Assembly: GCA_003427395.1 (NCBI GenBank)
Contig: BFEA01000167.1
Span: forward strand, 1,988,821 to 2,052,820
DNA length: 64,000 bases
Source: Chara braunii
Lineage: Eukaryota > Streptophyta > Charophyceae > Charales > Characeae
Reading direction: 5' to 3'
The translations under genes and the position numbers were made by a program. The notes under the pieces are model-generated. The model saw only the letters and a list, made by a program, of their open reading frames with translations. It was not told the origin of the DNA and did not search any database. This document shows, in pieces, positions 33,396 through 42,425 of this stretch. Position 1 is the first letter of the stretch. Every line of letters starts with the position of its first letter.

Positions 33396-33534
33396 GCAAG
33401 CTTGAGTTGGAGCAGACCCAGGGCATCTTATGACATTGGTCACTAGAGTGAAACGAGGGCGGAAGGCGGCCATACGACGGGTTGCTTACCTCTTTGCGCG
33501 ATACCTGTTTGAGGGTGACTGATTTAGTCATTAT

Positions 33535-33984
33535 ATGTCAGGAAGATCCAAGTTAGAGGAGGTAGCCGGCCCTTCTAGGGGGAAGGGACCAGTCTCATAT
33601 CTTGGGGATGGCTACAGTCATTTGGTTGGAGCGGACTTTGTTATACAAGCTTTTCGGAAGCCACTTTATGGAGACCGTTTTCTGGAGGTTTCTTATGATT
33701 ACATCTATGGCAAGGGACGGATTGAGATCTTGATTAGTGCCACTGACAACATTTCCCTCGCCGGGGAGTTGTACCTCCGGAGTGTTGTGGACGAGGAGAT
33801 GGCGAGATGTATGACATATATCAGTAAGATCGACCCTGTGGCATCTTTTGACATCAGCTATGTGGTCCCAGAGTCGATAGCCACTCAAGTTCTCAATGAT
33901 GAGGAGGATCAGCGTGTACCAGATACGGAGTCGCGGACAATCGAGCCCACTCATGAGGGGGTACCACTCGTCGTCATTGATTGA
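33535..33984 (+). CDS. LTR-borne ORF 2 of element D, 149 residues, unknown protein
   Basis: An intact 149-residue frame starts MSGRSKLEEV and contains GPVSYLGDGYSHLVGADFV, FLEVSYDYIYGKGRIEIL, ELYLRSVVDEEMARCMTYIS and an acidic LNDEEDQRVPDTES tail. The right LTR keeps the same length and frame at 50741-51190, with about 16 residue differences. In the 5' direction the same frame reads RRVAYLFARYLFEGD before a stop shared by both LTRs. The composition is protein-like and the function is unknown. Because both LTRs derive from one template, conservation between them alone does not prove selection. Confidence 0.5.
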   Translation: MSGRSKLEEVAGPSRGKGPVSYLGDGYSHLVGADFVIQAFRKPLYGDRFLEVSYDYIYGKGRIEILISATDNISLAGELYLRSVVDEEMARCMTYISKIDPVASFDISYVVPESIATQVLNDEEDQRVPDTESRTIEPTHEGVPLVVID

Positions 33985-34548
33985 GGCTCGTATCTTCTAG
34001 TCACTGAGATGTATTATGACATTATTATGATTTATCAGTGATTGCAGGCCCTCCTATGGCTTCTCCCTGCATCCCCTGTGTACTACTATTCAGTCTTGCG
34101 ACTTTGGTCATGCTCTTGCAGAGTCTGGTTTCTGGTCTTTTCGTCCTCTCAGTGCCATTTATTTTATGATGCATGCCATGTAATGTGTGGAATGTCTTAT
34201 GCATGATATGTTATGCTATTTATCACTTCTTGTCGTATAGGTTACACTCAAGGTTACTTAAATGATTCTTGGATAATAGGGACTCCGGTGACCTTGAATC
34301 TAACCTTTATACGGGGTCAGGTGCAGACGATAAAACCGAGTGCCTCACTCTAAGCCGTGTGGCCGCTGGCAGGAGGGATAACCCTGACTACTTGACTGTG
34401 TGACAAAGGCTGTTTGTGAATGCACTTCTATACAACTTTCTTAAAACTTACAAAAATTCTGCGTGACAGCCTGCCAATCCACCAACCCACTGCACCCGGC
34501 CCGGGAAGGGACATCGAACCTGGCCTTGGAAGCGGTGGGGGCGCGGCA
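33985..34548 (+). other. 3' part of left LTR, non-coding
   Basis: No ORF is seen. It includes the putative R/U5 region up to the CA end at 34548. It matches 51191-51753 with scattered substitutions. Confidence 0.6.
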
Positions 34549-34552
34549 AAAA

Positions 34553-34570
34553 TGACGCCGTTCCCGGGGA
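34553..34570 (+). promoter_or_regulatory. primer binding site, tRNA-Asp type
   Basis: TGACGCCGTTCCCGGGGA starts 4 bp after the LTR end. It differs at two of 18 positions from TGGCGCCGTTGCCGGGGA, the complement of the plant tRNA-Asp 3' end, which several plant Gypsy lineages use to prime minus-strand DNA synthesis. Position and match together confirm the LTR boundary. Confidence 0.85.
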
Positions 34571-34806
34571 CTTAAAAATTTTGAGTTCGTGGGAGCGGAC
34601 TCTGATCACAATATTATGTGACTAGGCAGCAGTCTAACGCAATTTGTACAAGGTCTGACTCAGGTCAGAAAGACTTTCGGCTAGAGGAGCCCCGAGAGGA
34701 GGGGCCTCTTGCAGAAGTCTATCTGAAGTGACTCAGACTTGCAAGTAAGGGTTTGAAATTTGTTTTCTGGACCCTTCGCTTGACAAGTCCATAAGTCAAA
34801 AACCAG

Positions 34807-35207
34807 ATGATGACTGAAGAGTATAATGTCCTAGAAACCCTAACTCGTGTCACCTGCGGTGGTGTCTTCCCTTATATGTTTGTCAAATGCATTACTTGTG
34901 TCAAAAGTACGACGACTGTTCATGTGCTTGTCTCTAGATTTCTTGACAATGATGATTATGATATTCGACCCTACATCCTAGAAGGGGCTGATCAGGACCC
35001 GAGGTTCTTTACCAACTGGGATGTCATAGTGAAGTGTGTCAAAGCAGAGAGGGATCAGTTGAGACAACAAGGGATAAAGGCAAGTTAGAGCTTAATGCCC
35101 AGAGTCTACGAAAATATTCCTACCCCGCCGGTGCCCAAAGGATTCTGCGATGGTAGGAACTGACAACCAATCATCAATGCAGCGTTGAGGAGGCAGAGCT
35201 GGTAGGC
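34807..35207 (+). pseudogene. element D unknown domain, copy 1
   Basis: The frame MMTEEYNVLETLTRVTCGG continues through GVFPYMFVKCITC, VLVSRFLDNDDYDIRPYI and a charged RDQLRQQG helix to TAG at 35086. The same frame then reads PRVYENIPTPPVPKGFCDGR and a TGA where copies 2 and 3 have Trp, ending QPIINAALRRQSW. It belongs to a three-copy tandem family of about 135 residues per unit, located between the primer site and gag. The function is unknown. The extra ORF position recalls the additional 5' ORF of some large plant Gypsy elements such as the Tat/Ogre group, but I see no sequence link. Confidence 0.55.
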
Positions 35208-35212
35208 AGCCC

Positions 35213-35608
35213 ATGTCGGCAATAACTAGAGCGATAGAGACACTGACCAGGATCACTGCTGGCGGTGTTTTTCCATACGTCATTGAGAGGTGTGTGACTT
35301 GTGAGCATGACTCAGTGATTCTATACGTCCTTGTAGCCCGATTCCTTGATACAAATGAGTATGATATAATGTCATACGTATCTGATGAAACAAGGAGAGG
35401 GATTGACTATGAGGCGTGTTGGGTAGTTGCTGCTGAGCATATCTTAGATGAAAGGTTGTTGTTGAAACAACAAGGAAAAAAAGTGACGTGAAGTGTCCCA
35501 CCTAGAGAGTTTGAGAGATTCCCAAACCCTCCTGTGTTTGCTAGCTTCTGCGACCGGAAGGACTGGGGACCAATCCTCAACGCGGTATTAAGGGATCGAG
35601 TCTGGTGA
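35213..35608 (+). pseudogene. element D unknown domain, copy 2
   Basis: ATRAIETLTR-like start, GGVFPYVIERCVTC, YVLVARFLDTNEYDIMSYV and a LLLKQQGKKV helix end at TGA (35489). The frame then continues EFERFPNPPVFASFCDRKDW and GPILNAVLRDRVW to TGA at 35606. It aligns with copies 1 and 3 along its length. The stop after the Gln-Gln-Gly helix falls at the same alignment column as in copy 1, but uses a different codon (TGA against TAG). Confidence 0.55.
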
Positions 35609-35611
35609 GCT

Positions 35612-35932
35612 ATGTCGATCGATGTTTACACTCCTGATATTGGAGAGAGCTTCTGCTTTGAGGTCTATCTAGACGAGCAGCAAACGACTGTCATCGGGGC
35701 TGTGAGAGGATGCGATACTAGGCTAGGTAGGCACGATGAGATTGGCATGGTAGAGCACTACCTTGAGCTTATGCGAGCGGCTACTTTTAGAGCAATTACG
35801 GGTCATACTAAGATTAGGCATCTGCTGGATTGCAAGAGGTCGGATGGCAGGAGAGTGATGCTACATGCGAGAGACGAGACTAGGCAATGTCTGGTTACTG
35901 CCCAACAATCACGGCAGCACTGGACGCCCTAG
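35612..35932 (+). CDS. element D small ORF between domain copies 2 and 3, 106 residues
   Basis: An unbroken frame MSIDVYTPDIGESFCFEVYL ... VRGCDTRLGRHDEIGMVEHY ... FRAITGHTKIRHLLDCKRSD with balanced composition. It has no known family. Its spacing of GE-x-F, an Arg/Asp segment, YL and a later K-I is loosely like LTR-borne ORF 2 (GDRF, ATDN, YL, KID), which may indicate a shared ancestor, but I could not test this. Confidence 0.4.
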   Translation: MSIDVYTPDIGESFCFEVYLDEQQTTVIGAVRGCDTRLGRHDEIGMVEHYLELMRAATFRAITGHTKIRHLLDCKRSDGRRVMLHARDETRQCLVTAQQSRQHWTP

Positions 35933-36310
35933 TTCCTTTTACCAGTGAAGGTGTTTTTCCCTACAAGATAGAGCGTTGTGTATCCCTGGAGGAGAGGCAT
36001 GCCCCAGGAAAGGCATATATCCTTGTAGTGAAGTTCCTCGACACAAGAGAATATGATATATGACCCTACATCCCTTCATTGAGGAAGAAAGGGACAGATC
36101 GTGAATCTCTTCGAAAACTAGATTAGTAATATAGTTGACCAAGAAAAGAAGGAATTAGAGAGGAAAGGGATAAGAGTAGTTAGTGACTTAACACCGATTG
36201 TGTTTGATAGGTTTTCCGAGCCCCATCTACCAGAAAGTTTTACTGACGACAAAAACTGGCAACCAATTTTAAATACAATCCTAAGAGAGAAAAGGTTCAG
36301 GATGAAATAG
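35925..36310 (+). pseudogene. element D unknown domain, copy 3
   Basis: SEGVFPYKIERCVSLEERH, YILVVKFLDTREYDI and a TGA (CGA Arg in copy 1) are followed by PYIPSLRKKGTDRE and, after a frameshift near 36110, KKELERKGIRVVSDLTP, FSEPHLPESFTDDKNWQPIL and a stop at 36308. This copy lacks the stop that ends the helix in copies 1 and 2, so it shows the two halves were once one polypeptide. Confidence 0.5.
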
Positions 36311-36335
36311 GAGCTTAACCAGTAAGCTAGACGGG

Positions 36336-37466
36336 ATGGTCAAAGGAGCAAATGCACGACAGAGCCGTGCTAGTTCGTCCGCTGAGGATGAAGAAGTGAC
36401 CACTACCGCGGTTCTTCGAGAGATGTTGAACCGAATAGAGGTCATGAAGACCGGGATGAACAATATGAATGTCCGACTAGACCTTCCAAGAGCTAAGGTG
36501 CCTCCAGAGAACATACCCTGCTTTGATGGAACCAAGGTTAGAGAGTTTCTGGAGGACTATGATGTCTTCGGTATGAGTCATGGTTGGTCGGATAAAAGGA
36601 AGTTGAAAGCTTTGCTAGCGTATGTTGAACCTAAAATGAGGGTGTCGGTGACAAAAACGACACAAGGGCTGACCACATAGACGGACGTGAGACAAAAGAT
36701 GCTGGAAGAATACGCCAAGTATGACGTCCTAACAACCATGCAAAATTTGTTGGATGTACAACGCTCCAAGTACGCTACCCTCGATCAATTCCTAGAAGAT
36801 TTTGAGAGGGTTGCTCGGAAAGTACCCTTCCTAGACGAGGCACAAAAATGCCATGTCCTACTTACTAACTTCACGGAGGATGAAAGGAAGAGTGTGGTAA
36901 GCCGCGATGTCCATTATCCCCTAAAGTGGGAAGAAGTGGTTGAGATGGTCCGTGAGCTACCTTCCGTGTCCAACCGAAAGTGGTCTTTGGAACAGATGAA
37001 AGCAATCACTAGTGCAAGAGAGGGAAATGTTGAGGCAGCTACGGAAAGAAACTTGAAGGCCGAGGCGATCCTTGGTCTTCTCGTTAAGCTTGGTAGCTTC
37101 GAAAAGTTAACTCTTCCTGCCCCAGCAACTCAAGCCCTAGTTGGAGCCGAAGAAAATAAGGAAGAAAGGAAGAAGGAGAAGCAAAAGGAAGAGAGTAAAA
37201 GTGAGAGCGAAAGTAGTGACGATGATAACGCTAGGCGAAGGAGAAAGGAAAAACGAAAGAAGAAGCACGACCGGGATTGGAAGAAGGATAATAAGAACCG
37301 AGATTGACAAAGGAGAGATGACCCCCTCCGATGTTATTATTGTGACGAGGAAGACCATACTCTAACCCGGTGTCCAACGTTAGAGAACGAACTTGAAAAA
37401 GGGATTGTCAAGAAAAACGTCAATGAGCACATCTGTGATGCCAATTGGAACAAGGTAGATTTCTGA
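36336..37466 (+). pseudogene. gag of element D (capsid and CCHC knuckle)
   Basis: One frame with three internal or terminal stops: TAG at 36678, TGA at 37305 and TGA at 37464. The capsid-like part contains IPCFDGTKVREFLEDYDVFG, LKALLAYVEP, YATLDQFLEDFERVARK and a Lys/Glu/Ser-rich linker. The nucleocapsid knuckle CYYCDEEDHTLTRC (37332-37373) fits C-x2-C-x4-H-x4-C. Gag forms the virus-like particle and packages the RNA. The capsid pattern (FDGxxVxxFLxxY) matches Ty3/Gypsy gags. All three stops could have arisen by single transitions. Confidence 0.85.
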
Positions 37467-38323
37467 GTGAAAGGAGGGATGCGAGCAGTAATCCTAGAAA
37501 AGGTTAAGGCCAATAAGGATAAAAAGAAGAAGGCTAGGGTTAATGTTATCACCTTTGATGGTATGCTGCCCCCGGAGATAGTAGCCCAAGACAACAATCC
37601 TGGAAGCCAAAACCTGAATGTATCTCATATCAGTCAGAGGGAGGTTGAAGAGAAAAAGCAGGAGAAGGCTCAAAGAGAGCTATAGACCAGTTGATTGATG
37701 GGACCAACAACCTAGTGAAGGAAGGAAAAGGAAAGGAAGTTGTCGGAAAAAAGAGGAAAGTGGTCTTGAGATCTGAGGCTGAGGAGGGTGTCTCGATAGA
37801 TGAAGTAGTAAAGAATCTGCTCGAAGAAACCGATGTCACTCTATCTTGGAAAGAGGCGGTAGCCTTGGTGCCAAAGTTTAGGGAAGAGCTCAAAAAAATA
37901 GTTGAGAGGTGGAAGGTAGAAATCAATAGCCTAAGACTCTTCCTTAAGCATGTGGAAAGAGCTCCGCCTGGTACCAAGATGAGGTTTGGTAACATGTTGT
38001 GTGGATACTTTAATACCTCTGTAAATGACGAGAAAGTTAGGGCCCTAGTGGACTCCGGGGCCGAGATGGTGCTCATGTCCTCGGCCACGATAAGATCATG
38101 TGGGCTTGTAATAGATAGGAAAGTCAATCATCAGTTCTCCAATATAGTCGGATTCTTGCCTTTGGAGGGATTCATTGATGATATGCCTATCCGGATTGGG
38201 ACTTTGCAGACCGAGATCCTAGGGTTTGTGGTTCCTAACTTAGACCATGATTGTATCCTAGGAACCCCTTTCCTACATAGGATGAAGGTTTGTGCGTTCT
38301 TTGGCCATGATGGGGCGGCCTGA
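37467..38323 (+). pseudogene. aspartic protease region of element D
   Basis: After a linker (37467-37685) and a frame change near 37686, an open frame runs to 38323. It has a Lys/Glu-rich lead-in, then MRFGNMLCGYFNTSVNDEKV, the catalytic ALVDSGAEMVLMS (38042-38080), and a C-terminal HDCILGTPFLHRM that matches the I-L-G flap-side signature of retropepsins. The enzyme would cleave the polyprotein as a dimer. The active-site Asp-Ser-Gly is intact. Confidence 0.85.
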
Positions 38324-38365
38324 CTCTCTCTCTAGGATCCTATCACTGGTCAATAACAAACTTTT

Positions 38366-39931
38366 GTGATAAGTGATAGGCATCATCCTTGCCATCAGCG
38401 ATATGTTAACTCTCTTAAGCATAAAGAATCTTACAAGTTGATTGGGGAAATACGGACAAAGTTAAAAGAAAGTGGAATAACAAACGAGGAAACAACGGTT
38501 GAAGTAAATGATATCGAAAAGATGCTCAAGCTCTTGGAAAAAGTGAAGGAGTTGGGCGACAAGAGAGAGATGAAAGATATTAAGGATGTTGTGAAGGCGG
38601 CAAAAGCTGGCACGATGCAACTCACCTTCTCTACAACTAGGCCTTTTTTAGGAAAATAACCACCGGATCCAAGAGGAAGTATAAGCGCAAGGGCGTTAAG
38701 AAAAATCTGGTGGCAGTCCTGATAGAAAAAAACAACAATGAGGCATTAGAGAAGGAAAAAAAGACAATTAAAAAATTAAAAGAGACTACATTAAAAGGAG
38801 GAAGAATTACCCAAAAGAGGTTTAAGATAATGAAGGTAGGAGCCGATGACTTCCTTCTATGTGAATTATGTCAAAAGTACAGTGGTGCTTTTTCCTTTAA
38901 CGATGAGGAGAGGGGACGACTGAACGTTGGCATGATCAAGATGGTCAAGATCTGGATCGTTCCTCATACGTCTTGGAATGACAGACCCACGAAATATGCC
39001 CTACGAAATATGCTCAGAAGGAAGAAGAAGAGGTAATGAAGTACATAAACCAGAAGATCGCCTCCATCGTTGCAGAGCCAGCAGATTATGCTTATGTCAA
39101 CCACTGGTTTTGTTTTTGGAAGTCAGGTGAAGGCCTGCGCTAGATACAAAACTTGCGAAAGTTGAATTCGGTAACGGTTTGCGATGCGGGTAGCTTACCC
39201 AACGCGGATCTATTGGCCGAGTCTTTCGCCGGAAGGAGCATTTACTCCCTAATAGACTTATACTCTGGCTATGACCAGTTCCCCATAGATCCCACAGTCG
39301 ACCTATGACCGCCATGCATACACCTAGAGGCCTCATACAAATGTGTGTGGTGCCTCAAGGGTGGACGAATGGGGTCGAGGTTGTCCAACGAGACATGTTG
39401 AAGGTCATGGAGGACATGTGCCCAAAGGTTACGTTCTCATATATTGATGACAATCCGGTTAAAGGACCTATGGAGAAAGATGAGACTTTAGTGGATGGTT
39501 GAGTCAGGCGGTTTGTGTGGGAACATGCACAGAGAGTGACAAAAGTATTGGAAAGGTTGATTAAATACAACTTAACAGCCAATGTGCCGAAATCGTTATT
39601 ATTTCAAAAGGAGGTAACAATTCTAGGTTTTAGATGTTTCCTAGAAGGGAGGAACCCTGGCCCGAAGAAGGTGGATAAGATCCTGAACTGGCCTATGCCT
39701 TTAAAGACGGTTGGAGAAGTAAGGAGCTTCCTAGGGGTTTGGAGCTTCTGGCGGATCTTCATTCCTGGGTTTGCCAGAACAGCAGAGCCTCGTAGGGAGA
39801 TGGTGCGACAAGGAGCTAGCCTTGGGTGGTCTAATCAAAGAGAGACGGTAACACGAACACTTCAAGATAAGTTAAGAGACGGTGGGGTTGTACTGGGGGT
39901 ACCCCACTTCGACACTTGTGCAAAGAGATGA
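38366..39931 (+). pseudogene. reverse transcriptase of element D
   Basis: A linker frame (38366-38659) and a second frame (38710-39036) lead into RT. Recognisable pieces are WIVPHTSWNDRPTKYA, NHWFCFW, IQNLRKLNSVTVCDAGSLPN, GRSIYSLIDLYSGYDQFPI (first catalytic Asp), MTAMHTPRGLIQMCVVPQGW, SYIDDNPVKGP (catalytic box at 39440) and thumb-side LGFRCFLEGRNPGPKKVDKI with RSFLGVWSFWRIFIPGFA. Stops include TAG in LR-stop-IQN (normally Trp) and TGA at 39306, with at least three frame changes. The RT type, with DLYSGYDQFP and an SYIDD box, differs from that of elements A and B. Confidence 0.88.
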
Positions 39932-40238
39932 AAATGGAAAAGAGAGGCCGCTTAGGTTCGAGAGTCGCACCCTTAATTCGGTTGAGAGAGACTATATTCA
40001 GTTTAGGAAGGAGTTTCTAGCAATCCTGCACTATCTCAGAGTTTTTAGACACTATATTATGGGACGAAGATTCATGTTAAGAACGGATTTCACGACAGTA
40101 ATCGAAGCTGTTAAGAGGCATCAGCAAGAAAATGCTATGGTCAGTAGGTGGATAACTCATATATAAACGTATGATTTTGTATTAGAAAAAATACCTACTG
40201 ATAAGAATCGAGCTGATGGGTTAAGCCGCGCGGAATAG
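39882..40238 (+). pseudogene. RNase H of element D
   Basis: The frame overlaps the RT tail in another phase. It contains ENGKERPLRFESRTLNSVER, YIQFRKEFLAILHYLRVFRH, YIMGRRFMLRTDFTTVIEAV and, past a TAA at 40165, TYDFVLEKIPTDKNRADGLS, the standard RNase H to integrase junction. The 5' end is damaged by the frame change. Confidence 0.8.
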
Positions 40239-40292
40239 GGATCAATAGATGATGAATCTCTTGAGGAGGCACCCTTTGTTGACGAATTCCTT

Positions 40293-41801
40293 ATGGAAGA
40301 CGATGATGAAGGGCTACCTCCTGCTCCCAATTGTTATACGGCCACAACCATGACAACCACTAAAGAAGACTGCTGGGGAGAAAAGGAAAATCCCTACCTC
40401 CACTACCTTTTGATTAAGGAGGATGAGGAAAAAGGATGGTATGGGATGGTAGAATTGGCCGCTGTTGCAGATCATGAGCTGACTGAGAGTTCGAGAATGG
40501 CTGAGCATCGACTGAATGGGATAGAGAATGAGTCAGAAGATCTGGAACAGAGTAAGGATGATGAAGGAAGGTTTAGAAAGGAAGAATATGATGGAGAGTA
40601 TAAGAGGATCGGTATAGTGATGAACAGTAATCACGTGAACGAGTTTTACCATGAGAGGACAAAAAAAACCCTTAGACTACGTAAGGGTCACTTTTTTGTG
40701 GATGCTAAGGAAGGACTACCGCCGCTGAGAGTGGTGTGTGGTAAGGAAAGGCAACTAGAAGTGATCGTCGTGCTGCATGAGGGTCTAGCAGGGGGTCATA
40801 GGGGTGTTGATGCTACATACTATAAAGTATCTCGACTATATCACTGGGATGGCTTGAGGGATATGGTTATGAGATATTTTAAGTCATGTGAAGTCTGTCA
40901 GAAAACGTCATATATAAGACTGATTGAACCCTTATACCCCACTGTTCTTGTTGAGTCTGGTAGTACTGTTCGCCTTGATCTAATTATTCTGCCACCTGGT
41001 AAGGATGGAATGAAATATATATTTAATATGAGAGACAATATGTCTGGTTATGTAGAAGCAAAAACCATTCGTAAGAAAACCACAAAAGCAGTGGCAGATT
41101 GGATCGAGGAAATCTACCTAAGGTACCCCTTCATATGTGAGTTTGTGGCTGGTCAGGGATCAAAGTTCAAGAACGAGATAGTCAGAAAGCTCATGTTCAG
41201 ACGTGGAGTCAGGATCAGATTTGTAACATCATATCATCCTCAGGCTAATGCACCAGTGGAAAGAGGTCACAAGACACCAAAGAATGCTATATCAAAATGG
41301 TGTCAATGTGAATCCGAAAACTGACCATCTTTCTTGAGAGCGGCTGTCTATGCTGACAATGTGACTGTCAAACGGACTACGGGTTATGCGCATGTTACAC
41401 TCTAGTACGACCGATATGCTACTTCTCTCATTGAGAACCTGGTTGAGACCTGGACCCATGACGCACAGAGAGAGTCATACTCCACAGAGGAGTTGTTGAG
41501 GCTGAGGATAAGGCAGATCAAGGAAGTGGATGAAGCTATAATTGAGGCCACAAAGAGGATGTCAGACAACAGGTTATCTGATCAGACACGATGGAACAGC
41601 AAGAGGTACATCAGAAAGGAACGATTCCAAGTTGGGGATATTGTACTTTTGCATGATACATCTCTCGAGACACAATGGACGAAGAGATTGGAGGTCAGGT
41701 GGATGAGACCTTTCAGGATCATCAGAGAGGTGGAAGGCAAGGCTTATGAGCTAGCAGAGATGGACGACACGAAATCCCATGATACAGTATCTGGCTCCTG
41801 A
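40293..41801 (+). pseudogene. integrase of element D
   Basis: An acidic lead-in is followed by a zinc-binding segment (HEGLAGGHRGVDATYYKVSR ... CEVCQ), then the catalytic core with STVRLDLIILP (first Asp), EFVAGQGSKFKNE and NAPVERGHK (Glu). The second Asp of the D,D,E triad appears replaced by Gly (AGQGS where TDQGS or ADQGS is usual), which would abolish strand transfer. After TGA at 41322 and TAG at 41403 the same region continues to 41801 with SDQTRWNSKRYIRKERFQVG, VRWMRPFRIIREVEGKAYEL, a GPY/F-like C-terminal module. No chromodomain is seen. Confidence 0.87.
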
Positions 41802-41879
41802 CTCCCAAAATTCATACTCAAAGATGCAGATTTGATTCCGAGTTTGGGCAGAATGATGAGGCGAGGTCCGTGAGCCGTC
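41802..41879. other. short spacer after element D pol
   Basis: Nothing is recognised before the 46-bp array begins. Confidence 0.4.
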
Positions 41880-42425
41880 TAGCATCATCCTGGACATGCT
41901 GGGTCGTGGCTAGTGTGCCCTCAGCATCGGTTGGGACGTGGTCAGAGTGCCGCCAACCACGAGATCATTATGTGCTGGGACGTGGTCAGTGTGCCGCCAG
42001 CTTCAGATGATGATTATGTGTTTGGACGTGGTCAGTGTACCGCAAGCTTCAAATGATGATGATATGCTGGGATGTGGACAGTGTTGCCGCCAGCTGCAGA
42101 TGATGATTATATGCTGGAACGTGGACAGTGTGTCGCCAGCTACTGATAATGATTATATGCTGGGACGTGGGCAGTGTGTCGCCAACTACTGATGATGATT
42201 ATGTGCTGGGATATGGACAGTGTTGCCGCCAGCCACACATGATGATTATATGCTGGGATGTGAATAGTGTGCCCCCAGCTATTGATGATGATTATATGTT
42301 GGGACGTGGACAGTGTGCCGCCAACTATTGATGATGATTATGTGCTGGGACGTGGCCAGCGAGTCACCAACTATGGATGATGATTATACGTTGGGACGTG
42401 GCCTGTGTGCTGCCAGCTGCAGCCG
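41880..42425 (+). repeat. ~46-bp minisatellite downstream of element D pol
   Basis: About eleven units of the form GCTGGGACGTGGNCAGTGTG-CCGCCAGC-TNNNGATGATGATTATRT. GGGACGTGG-type cores lie at 41933, 41977, 42023 and 42069 and continue to about 42395. Units differ by substitutions only, with near-constant length. Confidence 0.85.

Larger units (their letters stand above)
32427..34548 (+). repeat. left LTR of element D (~2.12 kb)
   Basis: It matches 49646-51753 along its length. The left end TGTTAAGCTGCTAAACTG aligns with TGTTGAGTTGTTGAACTG, and the right end GCGGTGGGGGCGCGGCA aligns with GCGGTGGGGGTGCGACA. Homology stops at both ends. The first ~300 bp hold a short tandem repeat. The body carries three ORFs shared with the right LTR. 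A plant-like CTATATAAAG lies near 32622 within the repeats and could serve as a TATA box. Confidence 0.9.

Noticed and set aside
35086-35491. Programmed stop readthrough in the tandem domain copies
   Set aside because: Stops at the same column in copies 1 and 2 are intriguing, but they use different codons, other nearby stops are plain decay, and copy 3 lacks one.
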